Assembly: GCF_020217185.1 (NCBI RefSeq)
Contig: NZ_JAIWNX010000247.1
Coordinates: 1 to 19,812, forward strand
Source of the DNA: Asticcacaulis sp.
GTDB taxonomy: Bacteria > Pseudomonadota > Alphaproteobacteria > Caulobacterales > Caulobacteraceae
Length of the DNA: 19,812 bases
Direction: 5' to 3'
Part shown: positions 7,591-14,366 of the stretch, piece by piece
How positions within the stretch are numbered: position 1 is the first letter of the stretch
How the letters are laid out: every line of letters starts with the position of its first letter
Translations under genes and position numbers: made by a program
The notes under the pieces: model-generated
Told to the model about the DNA's origin: nothing
Databases searched by the model: none
Seen by the model: the letters and a program-made list of their open reading frames with translations, nothing else

Positions 7591-7619
7591 TATTTAAGCG
7601 GAGGGCGAAGCAAACTCAA
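7591..7619 (-). promoter_or_regulatory. Promoter of the DAHP synthase gene, predicting a leaderless mRNA
   Basis: On the minus strand TTGAGT (7619-7614), a 17-base spacer and TAAATA (7596-7591) form a good sigma-70-type promoter. In the Caulobacter form it reads TTGAGTT-N13-GCTTAAAT. Only 6 bases lie between the -10 box and the ATG at 7584, so transcription is predicted to start at the A of the ATG, and no ribosome-binding site is present. CCGCT (7587-7591) and AGCGG (7597-7601) form a small dyad over the -10 box. Confidence 0.5.
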
Positions 7620-7698
7620 TATCCACAATCATCGAAATCTGCCAAAACCGCTGAGAACACAGTAATTTATAGTATATTCCGCAACTACACCCTGTTTT

Positions 7699-8979
7699 TC
7701 AGACCTTTTGTGAGGCGGTACGCGCCATCAGATAGATGGCTGTTACGAGCGCCATCAGGGCCAGCCACCATTCCTGCCAGATGCCGAAGCTGAGCTGCGC
7801 AATGACAAATACTGCCGAAAGCGTCGCCAGCGCATAGGGCCGCGGATCGGTTTGTAGGGAGGCCTCGGCTTTGGACAGTTCGCGTAACTCAGCAAAGCCT
7901 GCGGACGGCACTTCCGGGGCCCCGCGCCCGATGCGCAGAACCAGCAAAACCCACACCGCTGCCAGCAGGAACAGGCCGATATACCCCAGTTCCAGCCCGA
8001 CCTGTATCGACATATTGTGCGGATGCAACGGGATAGATTTGCCGAAATGGCGACTGGCGTCGAAGCCCCAGCCCAGAAACGGCTTCTGCAGGATCTTCTG
8101 CGCCGCATACTCCCAGATATCGAGGCGCGCATCCCATGAGGCGGGTAGAAACTGACGCACATTGTCCCCCCAGCCCAGACGCCGGATAAGGTCGATGATC
8201 AGGGGGGTGAACAGGATTTTCAAGCCGACCAATACGGCCATGACCTTGTAGATACCTATGCCAGCGATGACCGGAAAACGGCGCACAATCCAGAACACGG
8301 CTCCGGATATGATCAAGGCCATCAGCGGCGCACTCCCCCCGGTCACCAGCGGCGCGATAATACAGGCGGCCAGCGCAACGAGCTTAACCACGCGCAACCG
8401 GTGCTCTCCGGCCAGCATGAGGGGCCAGTAAAGTAGCACGAAGGCATAGGTGGCAAGCGACACCTTGACCATGGCGAGGTCGGGGCGAATGGGTTTATAG
8501 AGCGCTGCCGACACGGCCTGATAGAGGCGCGCGCCCGACAGGGCATCGACAATGATCAGGCCACACAGGCCGATATAGGCGTACAGCATCACGTTCATCA
8601 GGCCGGACGCCGTTTTGGGCTTCATAGCCCAGGCTGCCAAAATCAAAGCGCCGTACCACAGGGGCTGAAGCATGATCTTCAGCCATTCCTGATCTTCCCA
8701 GGTCTTGTACTGGCTGAAATCAGCCCCGCTATTGAGATCGTAAAGCAGGGTCGAACGCAACACCAGCCACAGCAACAGGACCAGCAGTACCACGCCAATC
8801 CAGCCAAAACGACCTGCATAGCGCCAGTACCCCAGTAGCAGCAGCCCGCCAAAGGTCGCCGTCAGCGCATAGCCCAGCGGTCCGGCATAGGTAAAGAACG
8901 CCAGAAAGACGAGCGTGATCCCCATGATCACACCCGTGTAGGAGGGCAACGGCAACTTTGAAGCTTTGGTCGGGGTCAT
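7699..8979 (-). CDS. O-antigen ligase/polymerase family (Wzy_C) inner-membrane protein
   Basis: This 426-residue protein has about 11-12 hydrophobic helices and the large loop typical of the WaaL/Wzy family. In the loop, residues 281-325 hold SWDARLDIWEYA (Arg285), KPFLGWGFDAS and LHPHNM (His319, His321), the family's catalytic-looking Arg and His residues. Such proteins join undecaprenyl-linked glycans to lipid A core or polymerise them on the periplasmic side of the inner membrane. The frame extends to a TTG at 9057, but the extra residues are not membrane-like, so ATG 8979 (MTPTKASKLPLPS) is preferred. No other polysaccharide gene is nearby, so ligase and polymerase cannot be told apart. 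Confidence 0.88.
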   Translation of the reverse strand: MTPTKASKLPLPSYTGVIMGITLVFLAFFTYAGPLGYALTATFGGLLLLGYWRYAGRFGWIGVVLLVLLLWLVLRSTLLYDLNSGADFSQYKTWEDQEWLKIMLQPLWYGALILAAWAMKPKTASGLMNVMLYAYIGLCGLIIVDALSGARLYQAVSAALYKPIRPDLAMVKVSLATYAFVLLYWPLMLAGEHRLRVVKLVALAACIIAPLVTGGSAPLMALIISGAVFWIVRRFPVIAGIGIYKVMAVLVGLKILFTPLIIDLIRRLGWGDNVRQFLPASWDARLDIWEYAAQKILQKPFLGWGFDASRHFGKSIPLHPHNMSIQVGLELGYIGLFLLAAVWVLLVLRIGRGAPEVPSAGFAELRELSKAEASLQTDPRPYALATLSAVFVIAQLSFGIWQEWWLALMALVTAIYLMARTASQKV

Positions 8980-9077
8980 GTGAACAATCTTTTCGCGAAC
9001 GCCCCGCTCATAGGTCCGAATTGGTGCAGGAATAAGACAAAAATTGCTGCGCCGCAATATTTATCCCCAAGCTTAGG

Positions 9078-9107
9078 GCGGAATGATTTCCAATAGAATC
9101 ATTCCGC
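9078..9107. repeat. Perfect 11-bp inverted repeat, first arm pair of the palindrome cluster
   Basis: GCGGAATGATT (9078-9088) and AATCATTCCGC (9097-9107) pair perfectly around the 8-base loop TCCAATAG. No T tract follows on either side, so it is not a simple terminator. Confidence 0.85.
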
Positions 9108-9111
9108 TCAA

Positions 9112-9149
9112 GCCGCCATTGAGGCGGCGGCCAAGGTGGCGAAGCCACC
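9112..9149. repeat. Two adjacent GC-rich hairpins in the middle of the palindrome cluster
   Basis: GCCGCC-ATTGA-GGCGGC (9112-9128) is followed at 9135-9149 by GGTGGC-GAA-GCCACC. Both stems are 6 bp and perfect. Together with the flanking AT-rich palindromes they give the element a four-hairpin layout. Confidence 0.8.
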
Positions 9150-9164
9150 GCCCGGCGAGGGACT

Positions 9165-9210
9165 AAACAAAAGCTGGATCATTATGTTTCCACCAGAAAT
9201 CATAATGATC
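9165..9210 (-). terminator. Long palindrome after gor, possibly acting as its terminator
   Basis: GATCATTATG (9177-9186) and CATAATGATC (9201-9210) pair perfectly. TTTC (9187-9190) and GAAA (9196-9199) extend the stem past one bulged T to a CACCA loop. Read from gor, the hairpin begins 11 bases after the stop codon and is followed by CAGCTTTTGTTT, a T-rich tail. It could end the glmU-rpiA-gor transcript as well as being part of the repeat element. Confidence 0.5.
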
Positions 9211-9221
9211 TAGAGCCAAGC

Positions 9222-10598
9222 TTACGCCATCCGCTTGTCCCTGAGCGTGACGAACTCTTCCGCGGCCGTCGGGTGTACGGCGCAGGTGGCGTCCCACTGG
9301 GCCTTGGTCAGGCCCGCCTTCACGGCGATACCGGCCATCTGGATGATTTCCGCCGAGTCCGGCCCCACCATGTGCGCGCCCAGCACGATATCGGTCTTGT
9401 GATCGACGATCAGCTTCATCAGGGTGCGGCTTTCGCCCGCCACAAAGGCCGTCTTCATCGGCTTGAAGCGCGCCGTATAGATATCGACGCGGATACCGCG
9501 CGCCACGGCGTCCTGTTCGGTGAGGCCCACCGTGCCGATCTGCGGCTGCGAAAAGACCGCCGTGGGGATATTGGCGTAGTCATAGGCCGTCGGATTGTCT
9601 TTGAACGCCGTCTCGACAAAGGCCACGGCCTCGCGGATGGCCACCGGCGTCAGGTTGCAGCGATTGGTGACGTCACCCACGGCAAAGATATGCTCAACCG
9701 CGGTGCGCGAATAGGCATCGACTACCACCGCGCCATCGCGGTCCAACTCAACCCCGACCTCGGTCAGGCCCAGCCCGTCCGTATGCGGGCGGCGGCCGGT
9801 GGCATAGAGCACCTTATCGACCGTCAGTTCGGTGTCATCGGTCAGGGTAATCCTGATGCCCTTATCGGTTTTTTCCAGTTTTTTGGGGTCGGCGTGGCAC
9901 ATGACCTTGATGCCCTTTTTGCCGATCTCCTGCGTCAGGTGCTCGCGCACCTCCTGATCGAAGGCACGCAGGATCTGATCGCCTCGATAGAGGATGTGCG
10001 TATCGACGCCAAAGCCGTTCATGACGCCCGCAAATTCGACGGCAATATAACCGCCGCCGACGATGGCGATGGACTTCGGCAGCTTATCCAGCAGGAACAT
10101 GTCGTTAGAGGTGATGGCCAGTTCATGCCCTTCGACCGCTTCCGGAACGAAGGGCTGCCCCCCGACGGCGATCAAGATGGTTTTGGCGGTCACCTCATAG
10201 GGCGTGTCGCCATTGGTCGGCGTCAGATGCACCGTATGCGGCCCGGTGAACTTCGCCCAGGCGGGGATCAGGTCCGCCCCGGCTTTGACCAGATTGGCGG
10301 CATAGATGTCGGACAGGCGCGACACCTCAGCCAGATTGGCATTGCGGAACTTGGTCCAGTCAAAGCGGCCCGTCTGCGCCTCCCAGCCGAAGCCGCGCGC
10401 ATAGGCCACCTGCTCCGGCACTTCGGAGGCATAGACCATGAACTTTTTGGGGACGCAGCCGCGCACCACGCAGGTGCCGCCCGGCTTGTCGCCTTCGGCC
10501 ACGCCGACCTTGAGGCCCAGTTGCGCGCTCAGCCGCGCCGCACGCACCCCGCCGGAGCCGGCCCCCAGCACAAAAAGATCATAGTCGAATGTGGACAT
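9222..10598 (-). CDS. gor: Glutathione-disulfide reductase
   Basis: This cytoplasmic flavoprotein reduces glutathione disulfide with NADPH. The 458 residues show the FAD motif GAGSGG (12-17), the redox disulfide in GGTCVVRGCVPKK (Cys43 and Cys48), the second Rossmann motif GGGYIAVEFAG, the FAD-closing FAVGDV, and the dimer-interface HPTAAEEF with the active-site His442 and Glu447. The arginine in LYRGDQILRAFD suits NADPH rather than NADH. Length and motifs match bacterial glutathione reductases and distinguish it from dihydrolipoamide dehydrogenase or mercuric reductase. It is the last gene of the glmU-rpiA-gor run, 11 bases after rpiA. The ribosome-binding site is weak, so it may depend on coupling to rpiA. 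Confidence 0.95.
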   Translation of the reverse strand: MSTFDYDLFVLGAGSGGVRAARLSAQLGLKVGVAEGDKPGGTCVVRGCVPKKFMVYASEVPEQVAYARGFGWEAQTGRFDWTKFRNANLAEVSRLSDIYAANLVKAGADLIPAWAKFTGPHTVHLTPTNGDTPYEVTAKTILIAVGGQPFVPEAVEGHELAITSNDMFLLDKLPKSIAIVGGGYIAVEFAGVMNGFGVDTHILYRGDQILRAFDQEVREHLTQEIGKKGIKVMCHADPKKLEKTDKGIRITLTDDTELTVDKVLYATGRRPHTDGLGLTEVGVELDRDGAVVVDAYSRTAVEHIFAVGDVTNRCNLTPVAIREAVAFVETAFKDNPTAYDYANIPTAVFSQPQIGTVGLTEQDAVARGIRVDIYTARFKPMKTAFVAGESRTLMKLIVDHKTDIVLGAHMVGPDSAEIIQMAGIAVKAGLTKAQWDATCAVHPTAAEEFVTLRDKRMA

Positions 10599-10609
10599 GT
10601 CGCGCTTTC

Positions 10610-11302
10610 TTACGGATGGAGGATATCGACGCCGCTATCGGTGCCGATCAGCGCAATGTCAGCCAGATCGAGGAACAGGCCGTGGTCGACGACCCCCGTG
10701 GTGGCTTTCAGCGCGCTGGCCAGTCCGGAAGGATCAGGGATCGCCCCGCACGGCACGTCAAAGATAAGATTGCCGCCGTCGGTCACAAAGGGCTCACCGC
10801 CTTTTTTCCGTAAAACCGGCAATTTGGCGATGTCAAACTCGCTAAGCACGTCGCAGATGCGGTTGATCGTGCCCTTATAGGCAAAGGGTTCGACTTCAAT
10901 CGGCAGGGCAAAGGCCCCCAGCGTGCCCACGTGCTTGGCCGCATCGGCGATGACGATGCAGCGGTCGGCCATTTCCCAGATCAGCTTTTCCCGCAAAAGC
11001 GCGCCGCCGCCGCCCTTGATCAGGGCCAGCCCGGCCCCGATTTCGTCCGCGCCATCGACGCAGACATCCAGCTTGCCCACATCGTTGATATCCTTGATCT
11101 CCAGCCCCAGAGACTGCGCCAGATGCGTCGTCTGGTTCGAGGTGGAAACGAGCGTCAGCTTCAACCCGCCCTGCACGGCGTCGGCCACAGCCTTGACGAA
11201 CCAGGCGGCCGTGGAGCCGGTCCCAAGCCCGACCTTCATGCCGTTTTCGATATGGTCAATGGCGGCCAGCCCGGCGGCCTGTTTCTGCGTATCGGCGGAC
11301 AT
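10610..11302 (-). CDS. rpiA: Ribose-5-phosphate isomerase A
   Basis: It interconverts ribose 5-phosphate and ribulose 5-phosphate in the pentose phosphate pathway. The 230 residues are close to the usual 220-230. Catalytic features are intact: GLGTGSTA (residues 25-32, phosphate loop), DGADE (83-87) and KGGGGALLREK (96-106), which carries the general base Glu105 and Lys96. It starts 3 bases after the glmU stop codon, and its ribosome-binding sequence (AAGG) lies inside the last glmU codons, so translation is probably coupled. Its place ahead of gor fits supply and use of NADPH. Confidence 0.97.
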   Translation of the reverse strand: MSADTQKQAAGLAAIDHIENGMKVGLGTGSTAAWFVKAVADAVQGGLKLTLVSTSNQTTHLAQSLGLEIKDINDVGKLDVCVDGADEIGAGLALIKGGGGALLREKLIWEMADRCIVIADAAKHVGTLGAFALPIEVEPFAYKGTINRICDVLSEFDIAKLPVLRKKGGEPFVTDGGNLIFDVPCGAIPDPSGLASALKATTGVVDHGLFLDLADIALIGTDSGVDILHP

Positions 11303-11305
11303 GAC

Positions 11306-12670
11306 TTAACCTTTCTTTTGGGCGGCTTTTTCCGCCGCCTTGCGTTCACGGAAGGCCCTGGCCCATCCGGCCTTTTCGGTCTGGCGCGAACGCTCGAAGG
11401 CCAGTGCGTCAGCGGGCACATCCTCCGTAATCACCGAACCCGACCCGGTGATGGCCCCGGCCCCCACCGTCACCGGCGCGACCAGCGAGGCGTTAGAGCC
11501 GACAAAGGCCCCTTCGCCGATCACCGTGCGATGTTTGAAATAGCCATCATAGTTACAGAAGATGGTGCCCGCACCGATATTCGCCTTCGCGCCCACCTCG
11601 CCATCGCCCAGATAGCTGAGGTGATTGGCCTTGGCCCCCTCACCGATCCTGACGTTCTTCACCTCGACGAAATTGCCGATGTGCACGTCCTTGCCGATAT
11701 CGGCCCCCGGACGCAGGCGGGCATAGGGACCGATCAGCGCCCCTTCGGCGACGCTGGCCCCCTCGAGGTGCGAAAAGGCGCGGATCACCGCCCCTGAGGC
11801 AACGCTCACCCCTTCGGCGAAGACGACATTGGGTTCGACCACCACGCCCGGCGCGATGTGCGTATCCCACGACAGGAAAACGGTCTCCGGCGCGGGCATG
11901 GTCACGCCGTTCAGCATCAGGGCCTTGCGCCGGCGCGATTGCCAGATGGCTTCGGCCGCCGCCAGTTCGACCTGAGAATTGACGCCCGTGACGTCCTCTT
12001 CGGCTACGAAACAAACCTTGGGTTTCAGCCCGCGTCCTTTGGCAATGCCCACCACGTCGGTCAGGTAATATTCGCCCTTGGCATTATCGTTATTCACCTC
12101 ATCCAGCAGGGCGAACAGGGTGGCGCGATCCGCCGCCAGCACGCCGGAATTGCAGGCGCGGATAGCCAGTTGCTCCGACGTCGCCTCCTTGGCCTCGACG
12201 ATGGCGCTAAGGTCGTCCGCGCCTTCGATGACCAGACGGCCATAGGCCCCCGGATCGGCGGCCTCAAAACCCAGCACCGCCAGATCGGCGCTCTCGGCCA
12301 GATCGAACACGGTCTTGAGCGTCTGCGTGTCAATCAGCGGGCAATCGGCATAGGAGACCACGACCTGACCATCGAAATCGCTAAGCGCCGCCCTGGCCGC
12401 CAGCACCGCATGACCGGTCCCCAGCGGCGGGTCCTGCACCACCACGCTGTCGGCCCCCAGGCGCTGACGCGTGCTGTCGCCGACCTGCGGCGAATGCGCC
12501 CCGACCACGACGATGATGCGCTCACAGTTCAGCCCTTCGGCCGCATCGATGGCCAGGTCCATCATGGCCCGACCGGCTACCCGGTGCAGCACCTTGGGCA
12601 GCGGCGATTTCATGCGCGTGCCCTGCCCAGCCGCCAGAATGATGGCGGCGCGTTTGCGGTTTTGGCTCAT
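11306..12670 (-). CDS. glmU: Bifunctional GlmU: N-acetylglucosamine-1-phosphate uridyltransferase / glucosamine-1-phosphate acetyltransferase
   Basis: It makes UDP-GlcNAc, precursor of peptidoglycan and lipid A, in the cytoplasm. The 454 residues are full length. The N-terminal nucleotidyltransferase shows [18 protein letters not shown] (12-29) and [10 protein letters not shown]. The C-terminal left-handed beta helix has hexapeptide repeats such as [20 protein letters not shown]. The acetyltransferase site shows NHLSYLGD and FCNYDG. The lysine- and alanine-rich tail ([12 protein letters not shown]) is common in alphaproteobacterial copies. It heads the glmU-rpiA-gor run and is divergent from gph across a 91-bp control region. 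No glmS is in the window. Confidence 0.97.
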   Translation of the reverse strand: MSQNRKRAAIILAAGQGTRMKSPLPKVLHRVAGRAMMDLAIDAAEGLNCERIIVVVGAHSPQVGDSTRQRLGADSVVVQDPPLGTGHAVLAARAALSDFDGQVVVSYADCPLIDTQTLKTVFDLAESADLAVLGFEAADPGAYGRLVIEGADDLSAIVEAKEATSEQLAIRACNSGVLAADRATLFALLDEVNNDNAKGEYYLTDVVGIAKGRGLKPKVCFVAEEDVTGVNSQVELAAAEAIWQSRRRKALMLNGVTMPAPETVFLSWDTHIAPGVVVEPNVVFAEGVSVASGAVIRAFSHLEGASVAEGALIGPYARLRPGADIGKDVHIGNFVEVKNVRIGEGAKANHLSYLGDGEVGAKANIGAGTIFCNYDGYFKHRTVIGEGAFVGSNASLVAPVTVGAGAITGSGSVITEDVPADALAFERSRQTEKAGWARAFRERKAAEKAAQKKG

Positions 12671-12700
12671 TGTCGTGATTCACCTGTTGCCGTTTGGCTC

Positions 12701-12729
12701 GATTTAGACCAAAGCACCGGCGAATTGAA
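12701..12729 (-). promoter_or_regulatory. Probable promoter of the glmU-rpiA-gor run
   Basis: On the minus strand the -10 element TCTAAATC (12708-12701) matches seven of eight positions of the Caulobacter box GCTANAWC. A weak -35 element TTCAATT (12729-12723) stands 14 bases upstream. The start would give a leader of about 24 nt that includes AGGTGA ahead of the glmU ATG. Confidence 0.4.
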
Positions 12730-12761
12730 CGTGAAAAACACCCGCCGGAGCGATTTTGCCC

Positions 12762-13448
12762 ATGACGACCCTTCCCGACCTGAGCGGATACGGTATCGCC
12801 TTCGATCTCGATGGCACGCTGGTGGAAACCGCACCGGACATTATCGGCACGCTGAACGCCATTCTGGCCGAATACGACGTGCCGCCCTTCCCTTACGAAG
12901 CGGCGCGCAGTCTGGTCGGGCGCGGGGCGCGCTCATTAATCCAGCGCGGCTTTGCGGCAGCTAATGTCCCGCTCAGCGAAGAGGCCGAACTGCCCATGGT
13001 CGGGCGCTTTCTCGACCTCTATCGCGACCGCATTGATCAGGAAAGCCACGCCTTCGCGGGGCTTGAGGCCGCTCTGGATCAACTGAGCGCCGCGGGTGCG
13101 AAGCTGGCCGTCTGTACCAACAAGCCGACGGCCCTGTCGGAACTGCTGCTGACCAAACTCGGCCTGATCGGGCGTTTCGGCTCGGTGCGCGGGGCGGATA
13201 GCGTGCCGGTCAAAAAACCCGATCCCGGTCACCTGAAGGCCTGCGCCGACGATCTCGGCCTGCCGCTGGAAAAAATGCTGCTGATCGGCGATTCCGAAAC
13301 CGACTATCTGACGGCGCAAAACGCGGGCGTCCCCTGTGTGCTGGTCAGCTTTGGCTATTGCGACACCCCGATGGAGGCGATGTCACCGGCCGCCCTGATC
13401 GACCATTTCGACGAACTGCCCACAGCCATCGCCTCTATCCTGCGATAA
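12762..13448 (+). CDS. gph: Phosphoglycolate phosphatase (HAD superfamily)
   Basis: It removes phosphate from 2-phosphoglycolate, a product of DNA repair and oxygenase side reactions. The 228 residues have all HAD motifs: FDLDGTLVETAPDI (14-27; Asp15 nucleophile, Asp17), VCTNKP (motif II), the lysine in VKKPDPGHL (motif III) and IGDSETDYLTAQNAG (motif IV). The alpha-helical cap between motifs I and II is the Gph type. ATG 12762 is preferred over the in-frame TTG at 12756: CGGAG (12746-12750) is 11 bases from the ATG and 5 from the TTG, so the choice is not absolute. Some HAD relatives act on other sugar phosphates, so the substrate is inferred from family resemblance. Confidence 0.88.
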   Translation: MTTLPDLSGYGIAFDLDGTLVETAPDIIGTLNAILAEYDVPPFPYEAARSLVGRGARSLIQRGFAAANVPLSEEAELPMVGRFLDLYRDRIDQESHAFAGLEAALDQLSAAGAKLAVCTNKPTALSELLLTKLGLIGRFGSVRGADSVPVKKPDPGHLKACADDLGLPLEKMLLIGDSETDYLTAQNAGVPCVLVSFGYCDTPMEAMSPAALIDHFDELPTAIASILR

Positions 13449-13454
13449 AAGCTC

Positions 13455-13493
13455 TTGTCAGGGCGGCGCGCAGCGACTAATAAGCGCGCTCCC
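13455..13493 (+). promoter_or_regulatory. Promoter of tRNA-Val with its -10 box inside a GC-rich inverted repeat
   Basis: TTGTCA (13455-13460), 17 bases, then TAATAA (13478-13483) place transcription start near 13490, about 14 bases before the tRNA. GGGCGGCGCGC (13461-13471) and GCGCGCTCCC (13484-13493) pair around the -10 box. The GC-rich bases just after the -10 box are typical of stable-RNA promoters under stringent control. The same hairpin, starting 12 bases after gph, could also slow or end gph transcription, although no T tract follows. Confidence 0.5.
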
Positions 13494-13503
13494 TGCTTTG
13501 GAT

Positions 13504-13578
13504 GGACGCGTAGCTCAGCGGGAGAGCATTCGCTTCACACGCGAAGGGTCACAGGTTCAATCCCTGTCGCGTCCACCA
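13504..13578 (+). tRNA. tRNA-Val (anticodon CAC)
   Basis: A full cloverleaf is visible. The acceptor stem GGACGCG (13504-13510) pairs with CGCGTCC (13568-13574). The D arm is GCTCAGCGGGAGAGC. The anticodon arm TTCGC-TTCACAC-GCGAA has anticodon CAC at 13536-13538, reading valine GUG. The T arm is ACAGG-TTCAATC-CCTGT. Discriminator A and an encoded CCA follow (13575-13578). The 75 bases have no long variable arm. Confidence 0.97.
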
Positions 13579-13583
13579 TTTCT

Positions 13584-13685
13584 CATCCACAATCGACATA
13601 AATGCTCTCAAACCGTTGTCTCCTAACGGCTTTCAGCATTCGTGCGTCATCGTCTCCCCACGGTCTCATGACGATTGTGCGGATG
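13584..13685. repeat. Folded unit A after tRNA-Val: three-way-junction-like palindrome
   Basis: CATCCACAATCG (13584-13595) pairs with CGATTGTGCGGATG (13672-13685), with two extra bases. Inside are two hairpins. The first is AATGCT/AGCATT (13601-13606, 13635-13640), enclosing CCGTT/AACGG (13613-13617, 13625-13629). The second is CGTCAT/ATGACG (13645-13650, 13668-13673). The unit begins 6 bases after the tRNA, so it may be carried on the tRNA precursor. No function is recognised. Confidence 0.5.
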
Positions 13686-13698
13686 GAGTGTTACGATT

Positions 13699-13782
13699 CG
13701 ATGGTCCGGTAAGCCAGAATCTCTCAACAGAATCAGCAGCTAACGGCTTACAGCCTGTTAAGATTCTGTGCGTTCACCATCG
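13699..13782. repeat. Folded unit B after tRNA-Val: long imperfect palindrome related to unit A
   Basis: CGATGGT (13699-13705) pairs with ACCATCG (13776-13782), CAGAATCT (13715-13722) with AGATTCTG (13761-13768), and AACAG (13726-13730) with CTGTT (13755-13759). GTAAGCC (13709-13715) could instead pair with GGCTTAC (13745-13751). Unit B shares CTCTCAA (offset 116), CTAACGGCTT (offset 117), GTGCGT and CATCG with unit A in the same order, so the two look like diverged tandem copies. The stretch from 13783 to 13853 holds only a small hairpin (CGTC-CTCG-GACG, near 13820). Confidence 0.5.
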
Positions 13783-13853
13783 GTTTGGCATCGACTTACT
13801 GACCCTCCACAAAACGATCCGTCCTCGGACGATGATCAAGGTTCAGTACAGGG

Positions 13854-14303
13854 TTACTTCTGAACATACTTATGGAAAATCTCGCCGCCCTTGGTGACGG
13901 AGTAATGGTAAGGCTTGCCGCAGCCGGCGCGTGATTTACCGAGGGTGCCGTCCCGGTTCGGGTAATATTCTTGCTTATGTACGAAATCGACGAACATGAT
14001 GTCGGTATAGTGTTTGCCACCATATGACTCCGACTGCTGGCCCCGCGTCAGCGCCCGCCAACACTCCGGGTTATTGCCGGTCTTGGCAAAATCTTCGTAG
14101 ACCTTACTCAAAGCGGGTATCCAATCGGCGGGCAGCTTAGCCCAATGCGGATCAGTGTCATCATAGAAATTATCGTGGATGATCCGGCGCTTTGTCTCGG
14201 CATCCACTTGCTGCTGCGTTTGCGCGACGACGGGCGACGACATAAGCAGGATCGCGCCCGATACCATCGCCATCGACGCCAAAACGCGGTTCCATACCTT
14301 CAT
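13854..14303 (-). CDS. Predicted secreted (periplasmic) protein of unknown function
   Basis: This 149-residue protein has a clear Sec signal peptide: basic MKVWNR, a hydrophobic core (about 8-21) and a likely cut after SSPVVA (Ala27). The mature part of about 122 residues is polar and rich in Tyr, Lys and Asp, with only two cysteines (Cys81 in NPECWRAL and Cys128 in RAGCGKPYHY) that may form a disulfide. I do not recognise the family. ATG 14303 is favoured by AGGGGG 7 bases ahead. The sequence is less GC-rich than its neighbours and lies between a tRNA gene and a conserved antiporter, which suggests an acquired or fast-evolving gene. No partner gene is adjacent. Confidence 0.75.
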   Translation of the reverse strand: MKVWNRVLASMAMVSGAILLMSSPVVAQTQQQVDAETKRRIIHDNFYDDTDPHWAKLPADWIPALSKVYEDFAKTGNNPECWRALTRGQQSESYGGKHYTDIMFVDFVHKQEYYPNRDGTLGKSRAGCGKPYHYSVTKGGEIFHKYVQK

Positions 14304-14332
14304 CGTTCATCCCCCTGTTGTTATTAACGCTG

Positions 14333-14366
14333 AAACTATGGCTGATCGAGTGCCGGGTCAATGACC
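14333..14366 (-). promoter_or_regulatory. Promoter of the secreted-protein gene with a palindrome on its -35 box
   Basis: On the minus strand TTGACC (14361-14356), 17 bases, then TAGTTT (14338-14333) predict a start near 14326 and a 23-nt leader with a good ribosome-binding site. GGTCAATGACC (14356-14366) is a perfect 11-bp dyad covering the -35 box, a possible operator. The remainder of the gap up to 14525 holds only a 6-bp inverted repeat, GTCGAT/ATCGAC (14408-14432). Confidence 0.4.

Larger units (their letters stand above)
9067..9224. mobile_element. Palindrome-cluster element bounded by a 9-bp direct repeat (MITE/RIME-like)
   Basis: The gap between gor and the O-antigen ligase gene holds four separate inverted repeats within 135 bp. 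It is bounded by exact copies of CCAAGCTTA at 9067-9075 and 9216-9224, like a 9-bp target-site duplication. The right copy covers the last codons and stop of gor (TTA at 9222-9224). The AAACAAAAGCTGGATCATTA part (9165-9184) and CTAGAG end resemble palindromic intergenic repeats common in alphaproteobacteria. It has no coding capacity, so any movement would depend on a transposase elsewhere. The flanking repeat contains a HindIII palindrome and could be chance. Confidence 0.5.

Noticed and set aside
8980..9057. TTG start at 9057 for the O-antigen ligase family gene
   Set aside because: The extra 26 residues are polar and unlike a membrane-protein N-terminus, whereas ATG 8979 leads into the first helix.
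9273..10880. 535-residue open frame on the plus strand opposite gor and rpiA
   Set aside because: It is the antisense shadow of two certain genes. Long open frames opposite GC-rich genes are common, and the translation (rich in Arg, His, Gly and Asp) has no domain or membrane pattern.
11858..12964. 368-residue open frame opposite glmU running into gph
   Set aside because: It overlaps two certain genes and their shared promoter region, and its translation has no coherent pattern.
13579..13853. Integrated element at tRNA-Val with a duplicated tRNA 3' end
   Set aside because: No second copy of the tRNA 3' sequence and no integrase gene is found in the window.
13616..13897. 93-residue open frame in the region after tRNA-Val
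   Set aside because: It lies across the palindromic units and overlaps the 3' end of the secreted-protein gene. It has no ribosome-binding site and no compositional sign of coding.
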